Position numbers and translations under genes: made by a program | Assembly: GCF_032854445.1 (NCBI RefSeq) | Contig: NC_088301.1 | Span: 12,024,281-12,088,280 of the forward strand | DNA: 64,000 bases | DNA from: Liolophura sinensis | Lineage: Eukaryota; Mollusca; Polyplacophora; Chitonida; Chitonidae | Direction: 5' to 3' | Shown: piece after piece, positions 9,416 through 22,121 of the stretch | Position numbering within the stretch: the stretch's first letter is position 1 | How the letters are laid out: every line of letters begins with the position of its first letter | Notes under the pieces: generated by a model | Database searches by the model: none | What the model was told of the DNA's origin: nothing | What the model saw: the letters and a program-made list of their open reading frames with translations, nothing else

Positions 9416-12400
9416 TGGGTGCTATGTTTTGCTGGCGCCATGTTCAGCTGTTTTACCTGTTGTTATTCATATAGAGGTTAGTTGCTTTGCACTTCGTTAT
9501 AATTGTAATTTAATGTAGCCTACTAAGTATCAGATATCTAATTAATGACACGTGGGGACACAGCATTGTATTTTTCGAAATTCTCCACAACTGTCCAGAG
9601 ACGTTTTCCCAAATAGAATTGTTTAAAAGAATGTGCCATGCAGTGCTCGTCCTGTGAAGTACTAAACAGCTACTTTCAGTAGACGTCATTTCCCCCCCTC
9701 GGTGAGCCATGTCCCAGGCATAGACCTGGCCCAAGAAGTATTTTAGAGACAATCAGTTAAAATGTTGTATACGTATTTTTATATTTCCTGCACCATTTCC
9801 ACGGTGTTTAAGTAAGCTGATGAGAGTACAAGTGTCTTTCATGTCAACGGGATATGATGATCGAGAAATATATACGGTGTACGGACGAAGTAAATCAAAA
9901 GAACATCTCTGTGTGTAGTTTCACATTAATTTTTTCACATTAAATACAGGTAGGCTTGCATGTATATACGTACACACATATGGAATATATTATGTAATGA
10001 ATAAAGGTATAATTTTTTTTACTAGTTTGTTATGCTAGCGGTTGTTCTAAAAGTCTCGCCTGACAAGTATTTAGTGATACGTACACTATTTTAATCCTTT
10101 ATAGGCATTCACTGGTTTAGTGTTGAAATCCAGATGGCGTTTTTTTTTTTGGATACGGCTTCAAGTCAGCAACAGAATCAACAATACCATTTGAGAGAGA
10201 GAATTTCAGGGGGAATAACTCTGGGTCGCTTGATTACACGGGGAACAGTGGTGAGGCTAAGCCTAAACACGCCTATGTGCGTCACACCGGCTCCAAAGGT
10301 CAAGCTTGTCCATTGGTGGCAGTGATGTGAAGCGTGCATAGAGAGCGGCACGTTCGCTTTAAGGAGTCTGTGAACCCATATGTTCATTCATTCTGTGGCG
10401 TCATGACGTCACTATTGGATTCACTTGAAATGATATGAAAAATAACGCCGTCACAAGAAGGGGTGAGGGTGGGACATCAGATGTGATGTATTCAACCACA
10501 TCCGTAACCAGCCCATAATGGTCATGTTCATGTATCCAAATTTGGCGACATTTTCATGATAAGCGACAGCCTCGATTGACACAGCTTCAAGTTTTCTCCA
10601 TCATTTCAAGTGACAGCTAAGAACATGGAATGGGTAAATGTGGGGAGGATATGTATTTTCTTACCAGCAAAAGTTGGATTACGCTGTACAGCAATGAAAT
10701 GTGATCCTATGACATGCTGTTTACCAGTCTCTGTAGTTTAGACTTCTTCGTCCTCGTAGTATTTGGGTGGAGTTGATGCCACAATTTCCAAATTGTCTAA
10801 ATCATTCTCTGTGCTTTTAAAGACCATTTGAACATATTTTCCGCTTCACAGGAACAAGTTTTGTTCTTCATTTTGTTCTTTTCTGTTCTTGTACGTCATA
10901 TTGAGGGTGCATTGTGGGTCTGTCCATCCGTTCCCTAACTCTCACCAGTTAAGTGCTAACGTTATAGGGTTTGTTCATTTTTGTTTCTTGTCAACAGAGC
11001 AGAAGCCTAATGGAAAAGAGTCGCATCGCATTAAAATTTATGTTATAGTCGTTTTGTGATATATTGATTTTTTATGTCAACACTGTGTTTGTAGGGCTAC
11101 ATTACTATCAAAAAGGATCCTGTAACTTTTGATGATGACCACCAATCCCGTAGACATGCCATAAGAGGCATATTTTCAGGTTCCGGAACACTGAAGATTT
11201 GTTCGCCATGATCTTTTGTGTTCACCATGTTGTTTTATCCATTAATGATATACCATGAAGAATATCATGTTTCCCGGCATTTTATGTACATACATACATG
11301 TTAGGCAAAAATCTAAATCAACACAAAGGCTGCTCAGATCATTATATGACAATGCCTACGAGATTGGTGTTAATCATCAAAGGTTACAGGATTCTCCTAT
11401 TTGATAGTAAGGCAGCCCTACAAACACAGTGTTGATATAAAAATCAATATATTACAAAACGACTATAACATAAATTTTAAGGCGATGCGACTCTTTTCCA
11501 TTAGGCTTCTGCTCTGTTTCCAAGAAACAAAAATGAACAAATCCTATAACTTTAGCACTTAACTGGTGAGAGCTAGGGAAAGGATGGACAGACAAACAAT
11601 GCACCCTCAATATGACGTTTAAGAACAGATGAGACCAAATTGGACAACGAAATTTGTTCTTGTGAAGCGGAAAATATGTTCAAATGGTCTTTAAAAGCAC
11701 AGAGAATGATTTAGACCATTCGAAATTGTGGCATCAACTCCACCCAAATACTACGAGGACGAAGAAGTTTAAACTACAGAGACTGGTAAACAGCATGTCA
11801 AAAGATCACATTTCATTGTTGTACAGCGTAATCCAACTTTTGCTGGTAAGAAAATACATATCCTCCCCACATTTACCCATTCCATGTTCTTAGCTGTCAC
11901 TTGAAATGATGGAGAAAACTTGAAGCTGTGTCAATCGAGGCTGTCGCTTACCATGAAAATGTCGCCAAATTTGGATACATGAACATGACCATTATGGGCT
12001 GGTTACGGATATGGTTGGATACATCACATCTGATGTCCCACCCTCACCCCTTCTTGTGACGGCGTTATTTTTTATATCATTTCAAGTGAAGCCAATAGTG
12101 ACGTCATGACGCCACAGAATGAATGAACATATGGATTCACAGACTGCTTACAGCGCACGTGTCGCTCTCTATGCACGCTTTACATCACTGCCACCACAGG
12201 ACAAGCTTGACATTTGGAGCCGGTGTGACGCACATAGGTGTGTTTAGGCTTAGCCTCACCACTGATGCTCATGCTTGGCAATATTTAATCAATAAAATTG
12301 GTTCCCGTATCACTTAGCATCATGTTGTGCATACTTTAGATGAAGAAAATCCATGTGTATAAAGCACTATAAGAAACAACAATTAAAACGGCGTTTTTGT

Positions 12401-13426
12401 ATATTCTGACTTCACTTCCTCCCTCAGCATTCCAATCCCTGTAACCTCCGCATGGTTCAAGATTTCTCTACAAAAGTTGCTAGTAGTGGTACTGGTGTAA
12501 AGTAAATGCAGACGGCAAAAACATGTGCTCTGAGAGCTCTTTTGTTTTATATATATGTTTTTCAAGGGAGACGAAATCGTCTCCCAGCCCCCCAGTTACC
12601 CTAACAAAAGAAAGATCCAGTATTTCCTGACCACATCATGCAATCCTGGAGATACTCCATAATTCATGAAGTCAAACTGACTAATTTCTACACACTCTCT
12701 GAATGCGGGCTTAGATGCGGGCTTAGATTAACTATACAGCGCCAAAGGCTGCTCGCCATCAATAGCCGTGTCAACAAACGGCCCAGAGTTATTCCCCCTG
12801 AAATTCTCTCTCAATCTGCTGATTCTGTTGCTGACTTAAATCCGTGTCCAAAAAAAACGCCATCTGGACTTCAACTCTAGATCAGTGAAGGTCTATAAAG
12901 GATTAAAATAGTATACGTATCACTAAATACTTGTCAGGCGAGATGTTTAGAACAACCGCTAGCACATCAAACTAGTACAAAAATTATACCTTTATTCATT
13001 ATATAATATATTCCATATGTGTGTACATATATGCATGTAAGCCTACCTGTATTTAATGTAAAAAAATACATGACACTACCACACAGGGATGTTCATTTGA
13101 ATTACTTCGTCCGTACACCATACATATTTTTCGGATAATATATATTTTCACTACAGAGAGGCACTGATTGTGTACAAAAATATGAGGAATTTGTCATTTG
13201 ACACAATTTAATAAACAAAGAAATAAAATATAAAGAAACGATCATCATATCCCTTTTACATGAAAGTGACACTTGTAGTGTCATCAGCTTACTTAAACAT
13301 CGTGAATCGGTGCAGGAAACATAAAAATACGTATACAACATTTTAACTGATTGTCTCTAAAATACTTCTTGGACTAGGTCTATACCTGGGACTTGGCTCA
13401 CCGAGGGAGGAAAATTTACTAGCCCT

Positions 13427-14142
13427 TGATCAGTGAGACATATCGTGGGTTCGAATCCAGAACAGGCATATCAAGTTTCGCAGGATTATTGATACCCAAC
13501 TGAATGCAAGAATTTTTAGTAAGGCCTTACATACTAACTAAACAAACAAATAAATGACATCACTTTACCTTATAAGTTATCCAGTATCCACAAATAAATA
13601 AAAACGCTTTGACCGTTAAACACTCTCTTCAAATTGCATTTTACTTCACGCGATATGTTGTAAAATAATACACAAGAACTCCTTCTAGCACGACACAAAT
13701 AAAACAACGCTACATACATATAGCGTGGTGGATTAAAATACTGGCGTGATCAAATGTCAAATGAGATCGGCTCAACTCAGTGAACAAGCTTCAAAAGTGA
13801 TACATAGGCTAGGTTATCTGCCCTGTCCCTCGTTTTCAGTCGGTCCACCCGGAAAAGATGGACAGTGACGGTCCTTATGGCTCTGGCTGGTTGCTTCTGT
13901 GATAGCAAGTAGATAAATAAATGAATAAATAAATAAATAAATAAATAAATAACTGGAATGAGATACATGTGTTTGACATATGGTGCAAATAACTCCATTT
14001 CAACTAAGTTTTGGACGAGTTAAGCATTAATTTGTTTCCATAGCTTTTTATGACAAGTCCTCAAATAAAACATATTGTTCGGAACCAATTTAGCCGACCA
14101 CGTACTTGTCACTGTGGCTAATAAATCCACAAATCTTTACTT
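13427..14142. mobile_element. About 0.7-kb insertion nested in the right arm
   Basis: The left arm reads continuously across about 9690-9660, whereas the right arm is interrupted between 13426 and 14143. The insert carries a (TAAA)n stretch at about 13910-13952 and a box-B-like GTGGGTTCGAATCC near 13450. Its edges share ACTAG, a possible short duplication. The element is not identified; a deletion from the left arm is the alternative. Confidence 0.5.
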
Positions 14143-15317
14143 GACTAGCTGTTTAGTAACTCACCGGACGAGCACCGCATGGCACATTCTATTAAATAAT
14201 GTTATTTGGGAAAACGTCTCTGGACAATTGTGTAGAATTTCGCAAAATACAATGCTGTGTCCCACGTGTCTTTAATTAGACATATGATACTTAGTACATT
14301 AAATAATAATTATAGTGAAGTGCAAAGCAACTAACCTCTATATAATAACAGGCAAACATCTAAGCATGGTGCCGGCAAAACACAGCACCCAGACACCCAG
14401 TTTGAAACACGGCATGTGTTTATACTACGGCGAGTTTTCGGGTATACCAACTGAGAAACAAAAGTCCTTTTTCGAGGTGGTGTGTTCGCACTAGACGGGG
14501 GCATCGCCGCATAGACACTGAGCAAAATAATGACATTCTCATTAACATGATCCTAACTCCAGGAGTTCTAAAGAAAGCGCAGTCGGCGTCCGTGGGGGGC
14601 TTACCATTGACATTATTGACGTTTTTTTGGTCTAACGGGCCAGGCGGCCTGTCTTGTTGGCATGACTGCCGATACCAACAGATAATTGTGTGACATGACA
14701 AGCTATTCTATAAGACAATCTAAGAGACCACGTGATTTCCCTGGTTGCAAACAGGGTGGGTGAAGAAATTCGTCCCGCAAAAAAAAAATATTACGTAGGA
14801 AAATGCCTGTTGTCAAATCGATGCCAGCGACTCATGTTTTACTATACAATGCTATGCAATGTTATACTATACAATGTTATTTTGCCCTCTTCTCGAGCAC
14901 GACTCCCTTATTCAGTTCGCTCATCGCGGAATGGAGCTCACCCATTGGTCAGTTTTGGCGCGAAATGGAGCTGAAGGAGCTGCTCAACCCAACTTTACAA
15001 GCTGACGTTCACTTTTGGCGCGAAATGGAGCTCACCCATTGGTCAGTTTTGGGCTGAAGCAGCTGCTCTCGCGCATGACATCAGTTTTGGAGCGAAAATG
15101 GAGCTCACCCAGTTTTGGTGCGAACGACATGGAGCTCACCCACTGGTCAGTTTTGGCGCAACATGGAGATGACGCTCTCGCGCGTGACATTTTGGCGCGA
15201 CATGGAACGTGTGACGTTGACGACTCCACTCCCTCCTCAATCCCTCCTCCTCAAAACGACACGTTTGCAACATTCTCTACTACTGTCTTGCACAAAATAG
15301 GTGTTATAATGAATTAT

Positions 15318-15365
15318 TTATCTATTTATTTCATGGGTGTTTTACGCCGTACTGAAGAATATTCC
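15318..15365 (-). repeat. SINE-A tail fragment
   Basis: TATTTATTTCATGGGTGTTTT followed by ACGCCGTACTGAAGAATATT is the minus-oriented 3' end of SINE-A, just outside the right end of the foldback element. Confidence 0.65.
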
Positions 15366-15639
15366 ACTCAGTTAGGGTTTATTCGCGATGTTCGCGTAAA
15401 TGCTTAAATAGTAGCAAGCTACAAGCATCCGATCCCAGAACGAAAGGGTAAGCACATTTTCTTCAAAAATCAGCTTTCAGCTCATGAATGATACCTCCTA
15501 TAAGTGGAAGTATAACATTTGCGGTGAATCAACTTAAATAGAAAGAGGGTTATTTTAGATAGTTTAGAAAAAGGAGATGGATGAGTTTCTTACTTCTAGA
15601 CTTAAATTATTGACCACCATTTGTCTAAAACAGTACAAA

Positions 15640-16315
15640 ATATGACAGCATTATCAACCTTCCGAGTACCTCTAATTATCTTGCATAATAGCATTCTCAA
15701 CCTTCTAAGTGCCTGTAATTACCTGGTATGGCATCATTGCTAATGTTCTATAAGTGCCTCTACTTACCTAATATGGCAGCATTGTTAATCTCCTATAAGT
15801 GCCTCTACTTACCTGGTATGTCAACCATCTAAGTACCTGTAATTACCTTGCATGATAGAGTTCTCAATCTTGAATTCCAATTTTCTGTAAAAAAATTGGG
15901 TATTCTGCCTCTAATTACCTTATACGGCAGTATTGTCAATTTTCTGTACGTGCCTCTCTTTACCTGATACGGCACCATTGTCAATATTCTGTAAGTGCCT
16001 CTAGTTACCTGTTATATCAGCATCAAATTACCTGGTACGGCAGCATTGTTAGTCTTCTGTATGTGCATCTCATTACCTGTTATATCATCATTGCCAGTCT
16101 TCTGTAAGCGCCTCTAGTTACCTAGTATGGCGGCATTGTCAATCTTCTGTAAGTGCCTCTAATTACCTGGTATGGCAGCATTGCCAGTCTTCTGTAAGTG
16201 CCTCCAATTATCTGATATTACAACATTGCCAATCTTCTTTGAGTTCCTCTAATTACCTGGTATGACAGCATTGTCAATCTTCTGTAAGTGCCTCTAATTA
16301 CCTTGAAAATAGATC
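15640..16315. repeat. About 45-bp minisatellite
   Basis: GGCAGCATTGTCAATCTTCT followed by GTAAGTGCCTCTAATTACCT recurs about 14 times with increasing regularity to the right. No long ORF. The many CTGTAAGTGCC segments resemble splice donors by chance of the unit sequence. Confidence 0.85.
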
Positions 16316-17518
16316 AGAAATCAGAGGACAGCGTGTTATAGTGGTGGGGACATGCATGTTGCTACACCTGATATAATTAATTACATTAAAAAATAATAGC
16401 ATTGATGTACAATTTTCTGGGTTTATTAGATAAGATCCCCTTTGATAGTTAATCTAATTAATTACATAATTAAGTACAATATTCTCCCGTGAAACTGTGC
16501 ATGCACGTGTTAATCTCGTGGTGACTCAAGGTTGACTGTAGTAAGATATCTGTTTGTGGGTTGTTAAACAGCGTGTACTTAACGAAAAGGTGCTTGGACT
16601 AATTTCAAAGTACCGTTTGATACGGGTACCGGTATTACGATGTTACAATTTGCTGACACCCCAGATCTATCACCAGACGTAAGTGGAGACTTGATAAAGC
16701 GGGTTTAGTCCGGTTTAACACTTTCCAGGAATCGCTAACTGTATCTAGGTGAGTCAGTCTACTTGGAAGCACAGTTCAAAATTGTTTTCAGGATCAGAAT
16801 AAGTTACGTATTTAATGAATAAATTATTTATTTATTGTAGAGGAAACAAGTCGGACGACCCAGTGAAGTTATTTGTACATTATTTTTTATTGATTTATAC
16901 TAGGGCAAACTGGGCCGAAGAGGCAAAGAACATGAATATAAAAATGACATTTTGTCGATTTTATTTTCGCTACACAACATCCATATAAACCAACAAATGT
17001 GTCATGAGATCATGGAAAGCAACGATAGCAGCTTTCAGATAAAAAAGAGATAAAAATTCTGTTCTTATTGCTTTCTAGGGCACAACTTTCTTCATCTCTA
17101 AATCAAGACTTGAAGGTGTCCAAAACTACATCAAATCCGCCAAAAGGAACGTTGGCGCATTTTCTGTTGGCTGTAGCATCTAGAACGATACCGAAATTGA
17201 CACTTCATTGCTATGACATGGACATTGATACATTATATGTACCAAAATTATAGACGTACAAAATGTAGAAAAATATCCTTCTTGCAGCAGCTACGGGCCA
17301 TACCCCCCGGCTTACGACCTCACCTCCTTTGCAGATACTTTGTTCCTTTACACTCATACAGATTTCCTCGGGAACAGTGGGAAAAAAACTCACCAATAAC
17401 TTACCACTGCTTTTACTCTCATCACTATCATAAAATCAGTATTATGGTTGACGCTATGTCCATTAAAAGAATATGCCCTTCCAATATGTGTCTAATACCG
17501 TTTACATATATTGCATTT
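16316..17518. other. Intergenic, no feature recognised
   Basis: AT-rich unique-looking DNA. An acceptor-like TTGCTTTCTAG ends at 17079 and is followed by a short open frame of 34 codons before TAG; without a partner exon I do not call it. Confidence 0.4.
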
Positions 17519-17690
17519 TCATCCTGGCTTCCTATCCGGCCGTACATAGATACGTCTTCCAGCAACCCGCGGGTGGACATGGATACCCCGGGACTAAGCG
17601 AAATATTCTTGAATGCGGCGTAAAAAAAAAAAACAAAAAAAAAATAATCAAATAAATAAAGAAATAAATAAATAAATAAATAATATTACA
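17519..17690 (+). repeat. Diverged SINE-A copy with A-rich and (TAAA)n tail
   Basis: The SINE body is recognisable (GGCTTCCTATCCGGCCGTAC, CGAAATATTCTTGAATGCGG) and ends in A runs followed by AATAAATAAATAAATAAAT. Confidence 0.75.
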
Positions 17691-17814
17691 CTGCATTTAT
17701 CATAAAAATACTAATCGTGCAGGTAACCGAAAGATAAAGTGATACAGATGTAGTTCTCCGAAATCCGATTTCTGTACACTCTTGTCCTAATCTGGTCTTA
17801 TCTGCTTGACACAG

Positions 17815-17967
17815 ATGTATATTGACAAAAGTCAAGTGTTTTTATCGCGTGATGATGAAATAGGGTATAAATTTGATGCGCAGCCCTTCCAGTGCATTGG
17901 CCAGCCAGATCTGTTTATTGGTCACATTCATCCCAGTCTCTCGGTTTTCACATCGCTGTCCACTCAG
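17815..17967 (+). CDS. Isolated exon-like segment, 51 codons, unidentified
   Basis: An acceptor-like CTGCTTGACACAG ends at 17814. The segment is 153 bases, open in one frame throughout, and ends in ACTCAG followed by the strong donor GTAAGAAAG at 17968. It is phase 0 at both ends, so it could be included or skipped without a frame change. The encoded peptide (starting MYIDKSQVFL and containing FQCIGQPDLFIGHIHP) has balanced composition and does not look like translated repeat, but I do not recognise a family. No companion exon was found nearby. It may belong to a gene with long introns, be a captured or relic exon, or be chance. Confidence 0.35.
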
Positions 17968-18892
17968 GTAAGAAAGAAACTAAGAAACGTTTATATTACC
18001 CTCATTTCTTTTTTATTTATAATTAATTATAATTAAATGATACATTTTGGAACTTGGTATAGCTATCATTAGCATGAAACCTCCATTGAGGTTGACGAGT
18101 GATATTCGAATTTCTGTAATGACGCCTAGATTTTGGCGTCATAGAAGAGTGTATGGTATATAAAGAGGTACCTTGCCGAGGCAACCTGCTGCATGTAGCA
18201 CGTACAGGGTCTTATAAAGCTGGTCACGAAAGTTTGGACAACGTGACACCGTAATGTTGATCGAGCATAATTCGGCAACAGCAAGGAAAATGTCGTGTGG
18301 CAAACATGTATATCCATATATTTTAACACTATATAAACCATTTTTGGGCTCCTCATTCCTGTGGTCCAACTTTTACTGGGGTGACTACATAATGGGAAAA
18401 GAATGAATTTCTTCACGTTATTTTACCCTCCCAATTCTTCCCTGTTTCACGTTGGGATAATGTATGCAGAGCATCGTCTCTGGAGAGAAATGGAATGACT
18501 CTAAGACATTTTAAGCCTATTGTTTGGGCAAATTAGGCTCCAAAGCTTTCTTTTATTTCATGTTTATTATTCAATGCCATGGCTTAACGAGAATATCACC
18601 AAGTAATAAATCTATGTTTTTACCATGACATAGATGGGTTTATTTCCTGACGCACACTTAGATAATGAGTACTTTGGTGAACTACTATTGACAATTTGAT
18701 CAGAATACTAGTATTAAGCGCCTCTGCACAGGGGCTCTGTACGGTGATCTCACGTGCAGACCCTAAAACATTCGACAGTTACATCTATACATAACACAGA
18801 GGAAACGCCCATTTTTTGCGAAAGGAAATAGTACTCCCTCTTTTCACAGAATTTCTGTCAGTTGAATTTTTTGGGTTGCAACAAGAATGAAT

Positions 18893-19335
18893 GAAATGCT
18901 AAATGAATGATTATGGCTTAACGCCACTTCAGTAATATCGTCACCATGTCGCGGCGAGAATATAGGCTCGGTTGCCTAACGGTGAGCACGTAATTCGCGA
19001 AGTCGGGAGACCCAAGATCAAACCAGGGTTGGGTCAAACCAAAAGTTTAAAAGTGGTACTTGTTACTGCCTCACTTGGTGCTCTGCACTGAGGGGTTAGA
19101 GTCAGGAAACCGGACTGCTTGGACCGATGTCAGAATACTCTGACCGGGTGGAGTGTCATGTCTGGTGTCTTTGGCATGATACTTCAGTGAAAGCAGCACT
19201 TTGACGGCATGGACTCGCCCCACCACAAGAAGACAGTATATGTACACACACCTAACTATCCTTCGTCTTTATATGAGATAAAAACTGTTAAATACGATAT
19301 TAAACTCCAATCATTCAGTCATTCATTCGTGACGA
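18893..19335 (+). repeat. SINE-B, full-length copy abutting a LINE-tail fragment
   Basis: 18893-18965 is the minus-oriented end of the LINE described at 33037 (GAATGATTATGGCTTAACGCC). From about 18966 comes a tRNA-like head (GGCTCGGTTGCCTAACGGTG), a body with GACCGGGTGGAGTGTCATGT, and a tail TTAAACTCCAATCATTCAGT plus (ATTC)n. Related body fragments lie at 46130-46310 and 47120-47345. Confidence 0.75.
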
Positions 19336-20372
19336 GAACATGTTTAAACCAAGAGAAAGTAAATGGTATTCCATCTGACAATATTACAACAGGAACAGTC
19401 GTGTAAAGTAACATATTTAACACATAACATACCTGGCCAAATCAATGTTTATCACTAAACACCAAAAGAATTACGAATTCTAAATGCCTTACCTATAATT
19501 TGTAACCCATTTGGAATTTACAATGGGATTACCACACAAAAAATGTTCGTCGTTATCATACCTTTTTAGCCAGCACAATGTCGGCTGTTTCGAGAGATAT
19601 TAAAATGGAATTGTAAATGCCTTTCCATTCTTAGCTCTGTATTTATAGGAATGTTAACACTATTTACTTTCAAGTAGTAATACTGTGTTACTACACGTTC
19701 TCCAAAGTGACATTAACCCAGTGTACTATGAAGGACTATAAAGGACGCCTTAATCCAATACAAATACAAATATTAAACCTCCCCGAAAAATTAAAAAACT
19801 GCTCACTTTATAAAGTTTATGTTTATGCATATGAAGACAAATATTGACCAAAACGAAACATTGGCAAGATGGATAAATACATGTGTGGAGGATTCATTAA
19901 AAATAGTTAACGATTCTGGTTAATTTTCGATCTTCATATAGTAAATTAAAACATACAGTTTCAAGTCCGCAAAACTGATTCAGAGTCCCTTTTTTTAAAG
20001 TCAGTTGGGTGGATAGGCTTATTAATAAGTTTTTAACCTCGTTCACTTTATTAACTGTAAGACTACCTCTAACCGCCCGTATCAGGAACATTATTTTTAT
20101 TCTACAATCTCCCCCCCCCCCATGAAAACGGTTAATGTCGGTAAAAAAGGAATTAAGTAAGAAGAAAACTAGAGACATGTCAACACTGTCACACTCGTAC
20201 CACGTTTCACTGGAAGATCACAGGATAGTAATTCTAAAAAGCGTTTGCTCACAACTCCACTCACACCAAGCGAAACTAACCTCCCAAACAAGAGGCTCAT
20301 TGATCGACTAACTGTCAAATTGATCGCAAATGCATGTGTTGGAATTAGTTAGCAAAATGTTTTGAACGATGT
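19336..20372. other. Intergenic, no feature recognised
   Basis: AT-rich DNA with a short poly-C run near 20112. Small ORFs show no recognisable content. Confidence 0.4.
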
Positions 20373-20381
20373 AACATTCGT

Positions 20382-20412
<31 letters not shown>

Positions 20413-20495
20413 GATTGGTGTTTTACGCCGTACTCAAGAATATTTCACTTATACGACGGCGGCCAGCATTATGGTGGGTGGAAACATTCGTAGAT
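20373..20495 (-). repeat. Young, short SINE-A insertion with 12-13-bp target-site duplication
   Basis: AACATTCGTAGA at 20373-20384 reappears at 20483-20494. The insert is a minus-oriented, strongly 5'-truncated SINE-A, identical in the compared body to the copy at 7617 and with the same pure A tail of about 27 bases. Confidence 0.88.
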
Positions 20496-21729
20496 AACGC
20501 TCTGCTTGTGAACTTCGACTACGACACACAGTGAAATTAATACTGCTGCCAGGTGTTTTTAACATATCGTCTGCCACACGGCGATTGATACTGGTCGTCG
20601 TTCTTTCTGTGACGTCATTACGTCTTCATCTGGAATGGAATACGAAGCTTCACAATATCTTCTCAGAGGAAGTTGTCACGGAAGTTGTTGTTTTACACCA
20701 TGCTCCTGGATCGCAGCGCACTTTAGACTTAAGTCAAAATTTCAAATCACTTTTGTGAAAATTGTTGTTTCTTATATTACAAGCTCAAAATTTATTATTT
20801 ATTGTACAACCAATTTCAGCTAAAGTAACGGAAGAACATACTAAATTTATGTTTTCAAAAATCTGAAATTTTTGATATAAGTCTGAGATCCTTTCGTTAT
20901 TCCGGGATCGGTGTGTGGTCCATTGTGTATTGTCCACAAGAATATTATCCAGTTTTACAAAAATATTTACGCGCGTTTTTTCACGTGCAAAAGGGAGTCT
21001 AACATGGGATTTATAGTCTTTGATCACCTTCATTTCATGTAATACCAAAAACAGTCAACGGTCAAAGACTACTCAGCAACCATCTCTTCTAGGGACACAG
21101 AACATTTGTAGGCGCCTCGAACAAGGATTATGCTTCTGACTCTAGAAGTCACGAAATTGTGCTGGGATTTTGAAAGAACCTCTTGCAACTAGATAGGAAA
21201 TCGTTCCACTTCTGTGTAGCAGTGAGGGATAATTTTTTCAAAGAAAAAAAAAACAAGTAAAAATTACTAGAGTATGAAGCACAATTACTGAAGAACATGT
21301 GTGTGAAAAATTGGAGTGATGTTATTTATACTTTTTGTTTTATCAAAAGACAAAAGTAGGGTCAAAAGCAGATTTTGCTATTTTAAGGCGTTTTCCTGGC
21401 GGATGTCCCATCATAATAAAAATAGGATTACGTCAACCAAAATCATTTCCACATCTTTAGTGTCTAGTTAGGGAGTAGTAAGCTGTAACCAAGTACTGTG
21501 TTAGTTCACGCAATCATATTTTGATAAATTTTTAAAAAATTTGGACGTTGAAAAGAACGCTGCATTCACCATACTGTGCCATGCATTTAACGGAATACAC
21601 TAGTGCTATGGTCAACAACGAATATTTTAGCTTGGCCTATTTTATCAGCTAAACCTGTTACATAATAACTTCAACCGCATACCGGTGGAGCCCTTGAGTC
21701 ATTTCGCAGACGATCTGTCATTGTGAGCA

Positions 21730-22121
21730 GGTTGGCAGTCGACCTGAGCGACAGGTGGACGATTTCTCATCTAGTTGTAAGGGGTCCGTGGGACCGATTC
21801 TCCGCCTCACGCTACCAGGTCCTTTCATTCATGATGAAAAAACATGCTCAAATTTTAAGCCAGGTAAGTCATTTGAGGATTTCCCTAGGGAGGCTGGACA
21901 GATTGGTTGCTCAATCTTTGTTACAGAAAGACTTTCTTACGCGTAAGAAACTTAAATGAGTGCAATGCATTATTTTGCATGTACTGTAGGCCTATACTGG
22001 TAATTATTTTACTCATCATCAAGGGAATCATTGGGACAATTAGTCTTAAGCTCATAAGCTACATGCAGCTACTGATGTTGTGTATTTTAGAAGCTGTTCC
22101 CTTCAGAAGGCTCTATCCGTA
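21730..22121 (+). promoter_or_regulatory. Candidate 5'-UTR exon and intron of the second large IRG gene
   Basis: A strong donor (AAGCCAG followed by GTAAGTC) stands at 21864. An acceptor-like TGTATTTTAG ends at 22090, 31 bases before the ATG at 22122. This fits a non-coding first exon ending at 21863 spliced to the exon that carries the start codon. The transcription start is not visible and I see no clear TATA box. Confidence 0.4.

Larger units (their letters stand above)
7880..15290. mobile_element. 7.4-kb foldback-like element (large imperfect inverted repeat)
   Basis: The sequence from about 7880 to 11170 is repeated in inverted orientation from about 11335 to 15290 around a loop of about 170 bases. 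Paired landmarks are the outer ends (GTAGTAGAAAATGCTGCAAA against TTTGCAACATTCTCTACTAC), 8571-8600 with 14690-14720, 9600-9690 with 14140-14200, 10085-10130 with 12870-12920, and 11100-11120 with 11420-11440. Subterminal zones carry tandem motifs such as GACCAATGGGTGAGC next to GCGCCAAAACT, which is typical of Foldback-type ends. No transposase is encoded, so it would be non-autonomous. The arms differ by point changes and by insertions, so it is not recent. I could not find a convincing target-site duplication. Confidence 0.85.
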
